From Bacillota bacterium (lineage in GTDB: Bacteria; Bacillota; UBA4882; UBA8346), in assembly GCA_012735315.1 (NCBI GenBank), contig JAAYHS010000141.1, positions 1-45,745 of the forward strand: 45,745 nucleotides of DNA, read 5' to 3'. Both the position numbers and the translations under genes were made by a program. Below, one piece after another: positions 1-8,578 of the stretch. Positions within the stretch are counted from its first letter, which is position 1; every line of letters begins with the position of its first letter. The notes beneath the pieces are model-generated. The model was not told the origin of the DNA, made no database searches, and worked only from the letters and a program-made list of their open reading frames with translations.

Positions 1-329
1 GCCAAATTCCCGGTTTGCCGGTTCAGATCATAATAAAGTGATTGTGTTTGATAGCTATAATCACCGGTAGAGATTTTGACATCCCCAAACGCTCGGACTA
101 CACCGGTTTCACCATCATAAATCAAATTTTGACACTCGATGGTCAAATCTCCTTTTGATAAAACTACGTTTTTGGAAGCGGTGGTTAAGTTGGTGCTCAA
201 ATCATAGTCGACGCTTCCTTCGGCTTCAATCTTCACCTCGGTTGGGCCGTCGGCCGCGGCCCGAGCAATTGCGCCGACGGAAATAACCAAAAAAGTTAAA
301 ATTAATAAACATCTCTTTATCTTTTTAAT
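1..329 (-). CDS. OstA/LptA-LptD-domain envelope protein, partial (C-terminus beyond window)
   Basis: The gene runs off the left edge; 109 codons are visible. They encode a basic N-terminus (KKIKR), a hydrophobic stretch and an AxA-type cleavage region, then a beta-rich region (GDLTIECQNLIYDGETG and similar) of the OstA type found in LptA and at the N-terminus of LptD. Such proteins bind lipopolysaccharide in the periplasm or form the outer-membrane assembly site; the visible part cannot separate LptA from LptD. No ATG, GTG or TTG gives a complete signal peptide. The best start is ATT at 327-329, nine bases after GGAGG, giving a normal signal peptide; the only in-frame TTG would remove the basic end. 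The stop of the upstream gene lies inside the Shine-Dalgarno region, so translation is probably coupled. An ATG-to-ATT sequence error is possible. Confidence 0.7.
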   Translation of the reverse strand, partial: MKKIKRCLLILTFLVISVGAIARAAADGPTEVKIEAEGSVDYDLSTNLTTASKNVVLSKGDLTIECQNLIYDGETGVVRAFGDVKISTGDYSYQTQSLYYDLNRQTGNL

Positions 330-335
330 CGTGTT

Positions 336-1262
336 CTACCTCCGGTTGTCTCTTAGGGTATAAATCCGGATCGGTTCCGTAATTTGTAAATAAAATTCGG
401 TTCCAACGGGCATCGTCCATTCCTTGCCCTTTACCGCCAATCCCAATAAAATTCCTTCGGGACCGAAAGCCGCCATTCCCAGGGCGCTTGCGGCGACCGC
501 CCATTGATAGGAACGATTTAATTCGTAAGCTTCGGACCGGAAGCTGATATTAACGAAACTGCCGTCAATCGCCCTAATCTTGAAGCGACCAAACGACAGC
601 CGGGCGTCTCTCCCCAAGTTTCCCGGTTTTTTAACGCTTTGGACGACGCCGACTCCGACGCTGCCTTTCGGAAACAAGATGTTGCCGTCAACCGCCAAAG
701 TCTCGGCAATTATAAATTTAAATTCATCGTCGGCCTTACTGGTAACCGAACTTAATTCATCGGCCATTTTCGCTTTAACCAACAAGCCTTCCGGAATACT
801 CACCCAATTCGCTTCAATATCCCCATTCGGAAACAGCTGGGTTATTAAACGTTCCAATCTTTTAGTGATCGGTCCCGAAAAGGTTTGTCCGTATAAGAAT
901 AATTCGATTTTTTCCAAACGGCTTAACAGCGCGCCGGGCGTCATTTCCCGGTAAAGAACCCATTCCAAGGCTTGAAGTTTATATAGAAGACAAATATCAT
1001 GAGGTTGATTGGAATATAACAGGTTTTCCAAATAAAATAAACGATCCACTAAAGAATCATCGGCGGATCTACCGGTTAAAACCATTTCAAATTGGGTTAA
1101 CCGATCAAAGAGATTGCCTTCGGTAACGGTCCCCAAAACATCCTTTTCCAACTCATTAAGCCAATCTAGCGGGTTGCGCGCCGGCGGCTTCCCGAAAACC
1201 CCGGATGAGAACACCAGGCTCAACAACAAACATAGCCCAAGAATATTGTTCCGCCTTTTCAT
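336..1262 (-). CDS. Exported protein with RLxxLE helical repeats, function unknown
   Basis: A 308-residue protein with a signal peptide (MKRRNNILGLCLLLSL...). The ATG at 1262 is chosen because AGGAGG lies four bases before it; longer readings overlap the upstream gene. After the signal come about four or five copies of a helical motif of 25-30 residues, roughly RLxxLExxLYGxxxxGxL, ending near residue 165. Similar motifs occur in some cyanobacterial envelope proteins, recalled rather than searched. The C-terminal half has beta-type sequence with a Gly/Ala-rich hydrophobic stretch (AVAASALGMAAFGPEG). It sits between the SLH/outer-membrane protein and the OstA gene with gaps under 10 bases, so a role at the outer membrane is inferred. 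No enzyme motif is visible. Confidence 0.75.
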   Translation of the reverse strand: MKRRNNILGLCLLLSLVFSSGVFGKPPARNPLDWLNELEKDVLGTVTEGNLFDRLTQFEMVLTGRSADDSLVDRLFYLENLLYSNQPHDICLLYKLQALEWVLYREMTPGALLSRLEKIELFLYGQTFSGPITKRLERLITQLFPNGDIEANWVSIPEGLLVKAKMADELSSVTSKADDEFKFIIAETLAVDGNILFPKGSVGVGVVQSVKKPGNLGRDARLSFGRFKIRAIDGSFVNISFRSEAYELNRSYQWAVAASALGMAAFGPEGILLGLAVKGKEWTMPVGTEFYLQITEPIRIYTLRDNRR

Positions 1263-1270
1263 TGCCCCTC

Positions 1271-2629
1271 CTAAAACCGGAAAGTAAAGGCCCCGGTCAA
1301 TCTGGAGTCGTCGAAATCCAATACTTGATAAGCCAGCCATAGAGTTAGCCAGTTATTATATTCCACCCCTAATGAGGTGGTGCTGAGCGGGCCGGACTTT
1401 ACTTGCGAATTGACAAATGATTGATAACTCAAAATCGCCCAATAATCGCTAAGCTGGTATTCCAGTCCGGCGCCGGCTTTGGTATCCGAAGGCAAAATTA
1501 CATTCCGCCCGGACGCGTCGCCCCGATAAAGCAACTCCAATTCGCCGGTTATTGATGTTTTATTGTTTAAAGCCACATTCCCTTTAATATTAATTTGAAA
1601 AGACTGCATATCGGCTTGATTGATATTATCCAAATCGATCGCCGTTGATTTGCGGGAACTGTAAAACGGAAGCCCCAGGTTGTGGGGATCCGGTTCGGTA
1701 TCGGTTTTTATCAGATAACCGCCTATTTTCAATCCTTGACTTAATCCCCTAAATTCGAGCTTACTCTGGAAATCGGCTTCAAGTCTCGAATATCCCTTTA
1801 ATGATAAAGATCCGCTAAAACGCCACAAATTCTCCATTTGGCGCAGATGATTAACCTCGTCGAGCAAGTCAAGAACCGAATCGCTGAGATCAGCAACAAC
1901 GCTTTTTGAAGTCGGGACATCAATCGTTTCATCCAACGGAAACAAATAGTAACCGCTGACCGATTTTTGGACGTCAACCGGTAAATTCCCCTTAACAACC
2001 AAATAGGGAGGGTTTTCCTTACGATTGGGATGACTGACGATATTTATCTTCCCCGCCGATCCTTGAAGCAGGATTTGATTATCCTCTTTCACAAAGATCT
2101 CCGGCAAAAACAAAAACGACTTCCGGTAAATATCTTTCAAATACTCCCCGAAATAATAGTGGGATTTTTGCTCGGAACCCGTTTGGGGAGCTAAAATTAG
2201 GTCCAAATCTTGATAAACATCGGTATTTATTAACCTGTGATTTAAATTAGGACTAATGGTGTTAATATCGGTTATTTCAATTCCCATTGCGGTTAGTTCT
2301 CCGTGAAATTCAGCGACCAGTTTGCGGATGGCGTTGAGCTTGGACTCTAAAATCGGCTCCGTTTTCCCTTGCCGCTTAGCTGAGTTGACAAATTCATTGC
2401 TGATAAAACTTTTTATGTAATAAGCGATTTCAAACCGGGACAATTGATTTCCGAAATTCACCCATTCGCGCGGATAATCCGGTATCAATCCCTCCCGATA
2501 CAACAGCTCCATTTCCCGGTAGACCCATTCCTCAACAATTGACGGGGATTCGCTTTCCATGAAGACGGTCCCCGAAAGGCCAACCGTCAATACCAGCAAT
2601 ATAAACATCCAAAAACATTTCCGGACCAT
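1271..2629 (-). CDS. SLH-domain outer-membrane protein, OmpM/porin-like
   Basis: A 452-residue protein. Residues 1-25 form a signal peptide. Residues about 32-78 match an SLH domain (EEWVYREMELLYREGLIPDYP then LSRFEIAYYI). A middle region is followed by alternating polar/hydrophobic strands from about residue 245 to the end, finishing in ...FTFRF. A terminal Phe after a beta strand is the usual signal for outer-membrane barrel insertion. SLH-plus-barrel proteins tether the outer membrane to the cell wall in Negativicutes (OmpM/Mep45) and cyanobacteria; assignment here rests on that architecture. The ATG follows a GAGGAAAG ribosome site. Its place in the lipopolysaccharide export block fits an outer-membrane role. 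Whether it forms a pore cannot be told. Confidence 0.7.
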   Translation of the reverse strand: MVRKCFWMFILLVLTVGLSGTVFMESESPSIVEEWVYREMELLYREGLIPDYPREWVNFGNQLSRFEIAYYIKSFISNEFVNSAKRQGKTEPILESKLNAIRKLVAEFHGELTAMGIEITDINTISPNLNHRLINTDVYQDLDLILAPQTGSEQKSHYYFGEYLKDIYRKSFLFLPEIFVKEDNQILLQGSAGKINIVSHPNRKENPPYLVVKGNLPVDVQKSVSGYYLFPLDETIDVPTSKSVVADLSDSVLDLLDEVNHLRQMENLWRFSGSLSLKGYSRLEADFQSKLEFRGLSQGLKIGGYLIKTDTEPDPHNLGLPFYSSRKSTAIDLDNINQADMQSFQINIKGNVALNNKTSITGELELLYRGDASGRNVILPSDTKAGAGLEYQLSDYWAILSYQSFVNSQVKSGPLSTTSLGVEYNNWLTLWLAYQVLDFDDSRLTGAFTFRF

Positions 2630-2653
2630 AAAATCTTTCCTCGCTTTTCAGAC

Positions 2654-3046
2654 TTAAGAACGGGAAATTTTTTTAAGAAACCGCTCCGCTAAGATAACGG
2701 CCACATAATCATCATAGGCTTCCTTGGGGAAACGCAACCCGATCGGAATCAAACGCATTAAACCCCGACTATGTTCTTTTAAATAACGTCTCCGCCCCTC
2801 TAAACTGGAGCCGCTTTCGTCGATCATTTCCACGGGCAACCCAAAGGTTTTCAGTTTTTCGCCGATAATTTTGCCGTTGGTGCGATCTCCCACCACCAAA
2901 ACTGAAACCGGGTGTTTGTTTATAATAACGCAAACCGTATTCAATAATTCCACCGTCGGGACCACCATTTTTTCCAAAATCGCGCCCCGGCGGTCGACAA
3001 CGGCGAGACCGCATTTATGACTACCGGGATCAACCGCTAAAATCAA
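2654..3046 (-). CDS. YqgF/RuvC-like RNase H-fold nuclease
   Basis: A 130-residue protein with the layout of YqgF (RuvX) nucleases: AVDPG with Asp6 at the first strand, VVGDR at 51-55, IDESGSS at 75-81 in the place of the family DERxTS motif, and AYDDY with Asp112/Asp113 at the end. Acidic residues at these places bind metal in RNase H-fold nucleases. YqgF takes part in maturation of the 16S rRNA 5' end; this shorter, divergent copy may do something else. The start is the TTG at 3044-3046, five bases after the stop of the DUF3084 gene; no ATG is available, and an ATA two codons earlier is possible. DUF3084 and a YqgF-like gene next to lpt genes also occur, as I recall, in other diderm Bacillota. 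Confidence 0.65.
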   Translation of the reverse strand: MILAVDPGSHKCGLAVVDRRGAILEKMVVPTVELLNTVCVIINKHPVSVLVVGDRTNGKIIGEKLKTFGLPVEMIDESGSSLEGRRRYLKEHSRGLMRLIPIGLRFPKEAYDDYVAVILAERFLKKISRS

Positions 3047-3051
3047 ATCTA

Positions 3052-4257
3052 TTACAAATCACTCTCCCTTAAATCCTGCACCGTTAATTTTACTTGAAAC
3101 GGATCAACCCGATAAATATTATCCTCGGCGACTACGGAAACTTGAAATAATTCCCCGCCGCTTCCTTTGATTTCATTGATGACTTTGGCAATTTCCGAAA
3201 TGGAAATTATATTGCGGAGGTTTTGCCCGTCGGTAATAATTCCTTTTTGAATAGCCTTATTGATGGCTAAAATCAACAAACTCAAGATTTGGTCCCTCAA
3301 GTCCGATTCGGAAACAACGCTTAACAACTTGGTGGCTACGATAGTCTCCCCCCGGCTGAAAATCCGCTCGTTGGGAAACAATTCCAGGGTGGCGGTTAAC
3401 GGTTCGCCGGCGACGGAATTTTTCTCAACCGTCACCCTTAAAACCGCCTTTTCTTTTAATTCGCTTATTTGGCGATTTACCTCGGAAATTCGATACGGCG
3501 AAATCCGAAGCGCGTAATCGGTTTTTCCCGGAATTCGAGCGCCTCGTTTTAAAGCGATTTGGTTAGCCTCATTAAGCAACGGCGCAATAATATCTTCAAA
3601 AATATTAGCGGAAGGTCGATTGGGATTAATTACCTCGGCCACCAATATTTCGCCGACATAAAAAATTATCGGTCTTCCTACAATTGTTTGATGCCGGTCC
3701 TCAAGGCTTTTTAACAGACTTTCCAAGTTCTGAATTTGTTGATTTAATCTTGTTTCCTGCAAATTTAAGTTGGCAATTTGCTTCTGTAAATTTTCATTGA
3801 TTTGAGCCAAGTTTTGAGAGCGTTTTTGGGCCAAGGCCAATTCTTCAGTGGCGTTGCTAAGTTTCTTCCTGGTTAAATCATATTGCTCCTGAATTTGGGC
3901 CAATTGTTCTTCGCGTTTTTGACGTTCAGCGACTACCGTTTCCAAATCCTTAAGCAACTTTCCGTACTCTTCGGTGAGAGTTGAATACTCCTTGGTGGTA
4001 ACGGCAAGCTCGGTCTGAATGGCTTTTAATCTGAAAATCGCCGTATGGACATAGTCGGATACTAAACTTAATACGATCAAAGTCAGACCGGCAATGAAAA
4101 AACCGGTTAAAACGGTGATCACCATCGAAGTATACTTGGGCCGCATTCCGAAGAGGCTAAGTTTTTTCTTGCCCACTTTCATGCCGACCCTGTCTCCCAA
4201 AAGGGCGAGAATGCCGCCGAAAACGATGACCGCCGCTATTATCGCATATCCTATCAT
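3052..4257 (-). CDS. DUF3084 membrane coiled-coil protein
   Basis: A 401-residue protein with two transmembrane helices (residues about 3-22 and 45-68) joined by a short basic loop, then a long coiled coil (about 75-190, rich in Glu, Gln and Leu), then a globular C-terminal half containing GRPIIFYVGEILVAEV. This is the architecture of DUF3084 proteins, known from cyanobacteria and diderm Bacillota; their function is not established. The ATG follows GAGGCGGG. It lies 12 bases after lptF/G and five bases before the YqgF-like gene, so it is almost surely in the same operon. Inference: an envelope-spanning scaffold or part of lipopolysaccharide transport, since the coiled coil could bridge the periplasm. 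Confidence 0.8.
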   Translation of the reverse strand: MIGYAIIAAVIVFGGILALLGDRVGMKVGKKKLSLFGMRPKYTSMVITVLTGFFIAGLTLIVLSLVSDYVHTAIFRLKAIQTELAVTTKEYSTLTEEYGKLLKDLETVVAERQKREEQLAQIQEQYDLTRKKLSNATEELALAQKRSQNLAQINENLQKQIANLNLQETRLNQQIQNLESLLKSLEDRHQTIVGRPIIFYVGEILVAEVINPNRPSANIFEDIIAPLLNEANQIALKRGARIPGKTDYALRISPYRISEVNRQISELKEKAVLRVTVEKNSVAGEPLTATLELFPNERIFSRGETIVATKLLSVVSESDLRDQILSLLILAINKAIQKGIITDGQNLRNIISISEIAKVINEIKGSGGELFQVSVVAEDNIYRVDPFQVKLTVQDLRESDL

Positions 4258-4269
4258 AATTATCCCGCC

Positions 4270-5355
4270 TCAGTTTTTAACCCGCGCGAATACATATAAC
4301 CCATAACCGGCAAGAACGAAATTGGGCAGCCAAGCGCCTAAAAACGGCGGAATTACGCCGCTCCTGCCCAATGAATTCCCAAAACCCATTAAAACATACC
4401 AAATCAAAATGAAAATAATGCATAAGCCAAATCCGGCCGCATTTGAACGCCGTTGCGGCTGTAAAGCCAAAGGGGTTCCCAATAAGGCAAAGATTAAACT
4501 GGCAAAGGGCATAGAGAATTTACCGTGCAAGTCAACTAATAATTTCTGCCTCTCGTCCCCTTCGGGGAAGAAGCGATCGATATATTTGCTTAATTCGGTG
4601 ATACTTTTATACTCGGGATCCTCATCCAATTGCTTGATTTCCCGCGGCGTTAAATCCAGTTGATACTGGACTCTTCCTTTATCAATGATGATCGAATAAT
4701 AGCTGTCCGTTAAAAACTGATAAATTGTCCCGTTTTCAAAAATCCAACCCTCCCCCTCCTTCCAATGCATCGATACCGCCTCAATCAAGCGATTGGCCTT
4801 TCCCTGATTAAATTCGATTATATTGATGTCTTTAAACTGTTCAATGGTGGGATCATAAATTCTGGCGTATACCCGTTTTGAAAGATTGCCTTTGACATAA
4901 AAATCCCGGTTGAAGTTATAGATGATCGACGAAGCCTTCCGAGATGCGGCTTCATACTTCAATTGATCATAAGCGCGCGTAGTCGTCGGCACTAAAAATT
5001 CGTTAAATAAAACACCGGTGATACTCATAACCAATCCCAAAATCAATACGGGAGAAGCGAGTCGGGAATAAGTCATCCCTCCGGCCCGCATGGCAATAGT
5101 CTCGCTATGGCTCGTTAATCTCCCCAGACCTAATAAAGCCGCAAACAACACCGCTATCGGAGCGCATTGAGTGACATATTCCGGCAGCCTCAGTAACAAC
5201 AGTTTCAAAACAAAGAAAAAAGTCAGGCTATATTTATCCGCATCCGGCAGTAAATCAACGAAAAAAACCCCTGAAAAAATACTCAAAAAGGCAACCAACC
5301 CGAACAAAAAAGGCCCCAAGATCTCTTTGGTCAAATATTTGGAAAGAATCTTCAT
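4270..5355 (-). CDS. lptF: Lipopolysaccharide export permease, LptF/LptG (YjgP/YjgQ) family
   Basis: A 361-residue inner-membrane protein. Three hydrophobic segments lie in the first 120 residues (from GPFLFGLVAFLSIFSG), followed by a periplasmic beta-jellyroll region (about 130-260) and three more near the C-terminus (FASLIFALLGTPLALQ onward). This is the six-helix LptF/LptG plan, and FGKFSMPFASLIFALLGTPL-type sequence is a family hallmark. The protein works with LptB to extract lipopolysaccharide from the inner membrane. Only one such permease is seen here; E. coli has two, while several diderm Bacillota and cyanobacteria seem to use one, possibly as a homodimer. The ATG has GGAGGAAGGCA directly upstream, 15 bases after lptB. 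Whether to call it F or G is arbitrary. Confidence 0.9.
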   Translation of the reverse strand: MKILSKYLTKEILGPFLFGLVAFLSIFSGVFFVDLLPDADKYSLTFFFVLKLLLLRLPEYVTQCAPIAVLFAALLGLGRLTSHSETIAMRAGGMTYSRLASPVLILGLVMSITGVLFNEFLVPTTTRAYDQLKYEAASRKASSIIYNFNRDFYVKGNLSKRVYARIYDPTIEQFKDINIIEFNQGKANRLIEAVSMHWKEGEGWIFENGTIYQFLTDSYYSIIIDKGRVQYQLDLTPREIKQLDEDPEYKSITELSKYIDRFFPEGDERQKLLVDLHGKFSMPFASLIFALLGTPLALQPQRRSNAAGFGLCIIFILIWYVLMGFGNSLGRSGVIPPFLGAWLPNFVLAGYGLYVFARVKN

Positions 5356-5370
5356 TGCCTTCCTCCTGGA

Positions 5371-6090
5371 TTACATCATAAAACGATCCCCGAGATAAAA
5401 ACGTCTGGCGTTTTCATTATTGGCGATCTCATCGGAACTACCGGAGACCAAAATGTCGCCGGCATGCATAATATAAGCCCGGTCGGTAATTGCCAGCGTT
5501 TCCCGCACACTGTGATCGGTGATTAAAATCCCCATTCCTCTTTCCCGGAGGTTGCTGATGATATCTTGGATGTCGGCCACCGCGATCGGGTCCACACCGG
5601 TGAAAGGCTCGTCCAGTAAAATATACTTGGGGTCCATCGCCAAAGCTCGAGCGATCTCGACCCGGCGCCGTTCACCCCCGGAAAGCATATAACCAAGGCT
5701 TTTCCGGATATGCCCGAGATTAAACTCCTCCAATAGTTGATCACAACGGTTTTTGCGGTAAGAACGCGGCAAATCGGTAAGTTCCAATATTGCCATAATA
5801 TTCTCTTCAACCGTCAACTTACGAAACACCGAGGCTTCTTGCGCCAAGTAACTGACGCCGAATTTGGAACGAACATGCATCGGAAGCGAAGTCACGTCAT
5901 TGTCGTCAATAAAAATGGAGCCGGCGTCGCAACGTTCCAAACCCACAATCATGTAAAAGGTAGTGGTTTTCCCAGCCCCATTCGGTCCCAGAAGCCCCAC
6001 AACCTCGCCGGGGTTCACCAATAAATCAACGCCTTTAACCACGCGGCGGTGCTGATATTCCTTGACCAAACCCTGGACATATATCGACAT
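5371..6090 (-). CDS. lptB: Lipopolysaccharide export ABC ATPase LptB
   Basis: A 239-residue ATPase with Walker A GPNGAGKTT, a Q-loop in SYLAQEASVF, signature LSGGERRRVEIARALA, Walker B YILLDEPFTGVDP and the switch His in LITDHSV. SYLAQE and the length are typical of LptB. It powers the transport of lipopolysaccharide from inner to outer membrane with LptF/G and LptC. I place the start at the ATG at 6090; a TTG one codon earlier is too close to the GGGGGA ribosome site. It is followed at once by lptF and preceded by the OstA/LptA gene. Confidence 0.95.
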   Translation of the reverse strand: MSIYVQGLVKEYQHRRVVKGVDLLVNPGEVVGLLGPNGAGKTTTFYMIVGLERCDAGSIFIDDNDVTSLPMHVRSKFGVSYLAQEASVFRKLTVEENIMAILELTDLPRSYRKNRCDQLLEEFNLGHIRKSLGYMLSGGERRRVEIARALAMDPKYILLDEPFTGVDPIAVADIQDIISNLRERGMGILITDHSVRETLAITDRAYIMHAGDILVSGSSDEIANNENARRFYLGDRFMM

Positions 6091-6111
6091 CAACCGTCCC
6101 CCAGTCTCTTA

Positions 6112-6825
6112 TTACTCAATCATTCTCGATTTCACCAAACCTATCGCGGAAATCTTTTTGGTTTTCAAATCATAAACGATCTCCGTCGCGGCCAATTCGT
6201 TTTTACCATTAATCACAACCGGATTTTCCAATAAGGTCACCTTTTCGGAAGCGCGGTCAAAAATCACCCGTCCCGCCCGCATGCAATCTTCCTTGTTAAC
6301 GGCTTGGACCGGACCGTAGACGGTAAACATACCGCTGTTTAAATCCCCTTCAACCTTTTCTCCGGTCATTTTCCATCCCGAATAATTGATGGTGACATTT
6401 TTTTCCAATTCAAACCGTTCGGTTTGATGCTCCCAATCCAGCCGTTCTCCGCTAATATCGGTAATCTCGTCATATTTTAACTTTACGGCGCCGTTAGCGA
6501 TAAAACGTTCCTGATTCAAATCAGCAAATATTTGATCGCTTACCAGCGTGCGCCGCGGTTCTTTTTGGGTTAATTTCGCCATCCCGCTTCCCTTAAGGAC
6601 CGCCTTATCACGCTGGTATTCCAATAATTTTGTCTCCAACGTAAAAATCCCCCAACGGGCTACCACCAAATCCGACCCGGCGGCATAATATTTCATGACA
6701 TCCCCTTGAAGATCAACCTCGCCGCCCCCCGGCGCCACCAACTCCAACCCGTTCTCGGCCAAAACCCCGCCCGAAAACAGCAACGCCAAACATATTAATA
6801 GTAGTTGAATAAGTTTTTTCAACAT
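6112..6825 (-). CDS. lptA: OstA-domain periplasmic protein, LptA-like
   Basis: A 237-residue protein with a signal peptide (MLKKLIQLLLICLALLFSGG, cleavage near VLAEN) and repeated beta motifs of the OstA fold: LQGDVMKYY, LEYQRDKAVLKGSG, ERFIANGAVKLKYD, GKNELAATEIVYDLK. LptA forms the periplasmic bridge that carries lipopolysaccharide from LptC to LptD. The start is chosen at ATG 6825 because AAAGGTGA lies just upstream; a GTG three codons earlier overlaps the lptC stop. The lptC stop codon is inside this ribosome site, so translation is coupled. It is longer than E. coli LptA (185 residues), which is common in non-proteobacterial copies. The gene symbol is by domain and position. Confidence 0.8.
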   Translation of the reverse strand: MLKKLIQLLLICLALLFSGGVLAENGLELVAPGGGEVDLQGDVMKYYAAGSDLVVARWGIFTLETKLLEYQRDKAVLKGSGMAKLTQKEPRRTLVSDQIFADLNQERFIANGAVKLKYDEITDISGERLDWEHQTERFELEKNVTINYSGWKMTGEKVEGDLNSGMFTVYGPVQAVNKEDCMRAGRVIFDRASEKVTLLENPVVINGKNELAATEIVYDLKTKKISAIGLVKSRMIE

Positions 6826-6830
6826 TTGAG

Positions 6831-7403
6831 TCACCTTTGATAAAATGCTTTGGTCATACCGGACATTTTCACTTGATCAAGCTTAAAATCGCCGTTAAAT
6901 TTATCGGTAATCACCGTCAAGCCCGGCGCTTCCAATACCACCCCATTAACCGCGGTAATCTGCCGGTTATTAGGATCCCAAGTAAGCTGCTTGGCTCGGA
7001 GCACCTTCCCGTCATCCGTCCTAAAACTGACTTGTCCGGTCATTTGTAATACCCGCGTCTCCCACTGAATGGTTCCCGATTCTGCGGAAAGATAGTAGAT
7101 CGGCTTTTTATTCAATAGATATTCGCCATTGATCTCGGTCAATGAACCGAGATCGTTTTTACTCTCTAAACGCGCCACATTTAGCTCCCAATGACCGTAT
7201 TTTTCGGCTCCCGGGATTTTCAACACCAAACCGATGAATTCGTCCGAATCGACATTAACATTTGCTTCACCGATCAAGATTTCCGGTTTCACCGCGAAAA
7301 CATTAAAGAAGAAGGCCAGTAGAAAATAAGCGCCGACCCCAAATAACATTAAGATTACAATTAACATCCATTTATTTTTAATTATCCAACTATTGGTCAA
7401 CAT
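6831..7403 (-). CDS. lptC: LptC-like lipopolysaccharide export protein
   Basis: A 190-residue protein with one N-terminal transmembrane helix (about 11-35, basic NKWM before it) and a beta-rich periplasmic domain. YYLSAESGTIQWETRVLQMTG and GKVLRAKQLTWDPNNRQITA match the LptC/YrbK strand pattern. LptC receives lipopolysaccharide from LptBFG and passes it to LptA. The ATG follows GAGGAATGTGG. The motif TATAAATCGAAGCTA at 7426-7440 on this strand may include the -10 element of its own promoter, since 184 bases separate it from lpxI. Confidence 0.85.
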   Translation of the reverse strand: MLTNSWIIKNKWMLIVILMLFGVGAYFLLAFFFNVFAVKPEILIGEANVNVDSDEFIGLVLKIPGAEKYGHWELNVARLESKNDLGSLTEINGEYLLNKKPIYYLSAESGTIQWETRVLQMTGQVSFRTDDGKVLRAKQLTWDPNNRQITAVNGVVLEAPGLTVITDKFNGDFKLDQVKMSGMTKAFYQR

Positions 7404-7587
7404 TCCACATTCCTCGAATAAATTATAGCTTCGATTTATACAATATCATTTAACAATTCACCACTCATCTCAAAAATCCTGCCGTTGTAAAACCTTAACA
7501 GTTTTCAAAAAACTTAAAGGATCCGTCTTTTAATCGTCTTTAAAAAATTTATCCTCAAACAATCAAGCCAATTCGACGCCGCCGTCT

Positions 7588-8442
7588 TTAAACCCGGTCG
7601 CTTGATCGCGAACAGCCGGCGGAATCCAGCACGAACTGATCCAAGGCAATTATCTTAATATTATGTTCTCTGGCTAACGCTATCATTTCCTCTTTTTCGG
7701 TGATCAAGGTTTTGTCGGCCTCAACACCTAAAATACCGGCCTTTACCTTACTCATGGATTCAATGGTGGTCCTGCCTACGGTCGGAACATCAAAACGTTC
7801 ATCCTGTTTCGGTTTACTGACCTTAACCACTATCACCCCGGGACCGCCTAAATTGCCGCCCCTAATGATCGCTTCATCGGTCCCTTCAATCGCCTCGACT
7901 GCCAACACCACTCCCTCTTTTACCACTACACTTTGCCCGATATCCAGATCTCCAATGGCTTTGGCCATCCTGAAGCCCAAACGTAAATCCTCCATCTCCC
8001 GCGGCGTTACCTGCCCTAAAATCGCCCCCGAAGGAGCCAGCAATCTTTGGAGATAATCGGTTTGTTTCGCCACCCGAAAACCATTCCTCTCAAATTCGGC
8101 GACTACGGCTAATAAAACGGCGTCATCATTCTTTTCGGGAAGATCTTGAAGCAACCGCTGAAATCTCGAATCAAATCGCCCTTCAAAAATAGCCCTCTTG
8201 CCTACTTTACCGGCCATTACCAGGTCGACGACCTTTTCGTTTTTCAAAAAATCAAGCATGGTTTCAATTTGCCCTACCTCTATTTCCCGATAAACATCGG
8301 CTTTCCCGGCCAGACCCGGAGCGACTTCTCCTTTTAAACCGATGACCACGCTCTTGGCGTTTCTCCTTTTGATCTCGGTTAAAACATGAAAAGGCAAGTT
8401 ATCGCGCCCCGCCACTAATCCGATAGGCTTCGTTTCCACCAT
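7588..8442 (-). CDS. lpxI: UDP-2,3-diacylglucosamine pyrophosphatase LpxI
   Basis: A 284-residue protein with the LpxI (DUF1009) pattern: IGLVAGRDNLPFHV at the N-terminus, VMAGKVGKRAIFEG near residue 80, LAPSGAILGQVTPRE in the middle, GPGVIVVKVSKPKQDERFDVPTVG and a C-terminal ILGVEADKTLI. LpxI removes UMP from UDP-2,3-diacylglucosamine to give lipid X in lipid A synthesis, replacing LpxH in many non-enteric diderms. I choose ATG 8442, eight bases after AAGGAG; a TTG two codons earlier is too close. lpxI is usually followed by lpxB, which is absent here. A nine-base inverted repeat precedes the gene. Confidence 0.95.
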   Translation of the reverse strand: MVETKPIGLVAGRDNLPFHVLTEIKRRNAKSVVIGLKGEVAPGLAGKADVYREIEVGQIETMLDFLKNEKVVDLVMAGKVGKRAIFEGRFDSRFQRLLQDLPEKNDDAVLLAVVAEFERNGFRVAKQTDYLQRLLAPSGAILGQVTPREMEDLRLGFRMAKAIGDLDIGQSVVVKEGVVLAVEAIEGTDEAIIRGGNLGGPGVIVVKVSKPKQDERFDVPTVGRTTIESMSKVKAGILGVEADKTLITEKEEMIALAREHNIKIIALDQFVLDSAGCSRSSDRV

Positions 8443-8473
8443 CGTCAACTCTCCTTATCGATTGAATTTAAAA

Positions 8474-8494
8474 AGACTAGACATCGTCTAGTCT
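8474..8494 (-). promoter_or_regulatory. Perfect 9-bp inverted repeat upstream of lpxI
   Basis: AGACTAGAC and GTCTAGTCT are separated by three bases. On the minus strand the hairpin is followed by TTTTT, so it may be a weak terminator or attenuator between lpxA and lpxI. It could also be a dyad operator: an AT-rich promoter-like stretch (TTGAAA, 18 bases, TATTAT) lies upstream. The repeat ends 32 bases before the lpxI start, leaving little room for a promoter in between. Confidence 0.5.
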
Positions 8495-8578
8495 GAACAA
8501 AGGTTATTTTAATATAATAATACAATAATATTATAATAAAAAGGGACCTTTCAAAAAAAGATTGATTTCTTAAGTTAA

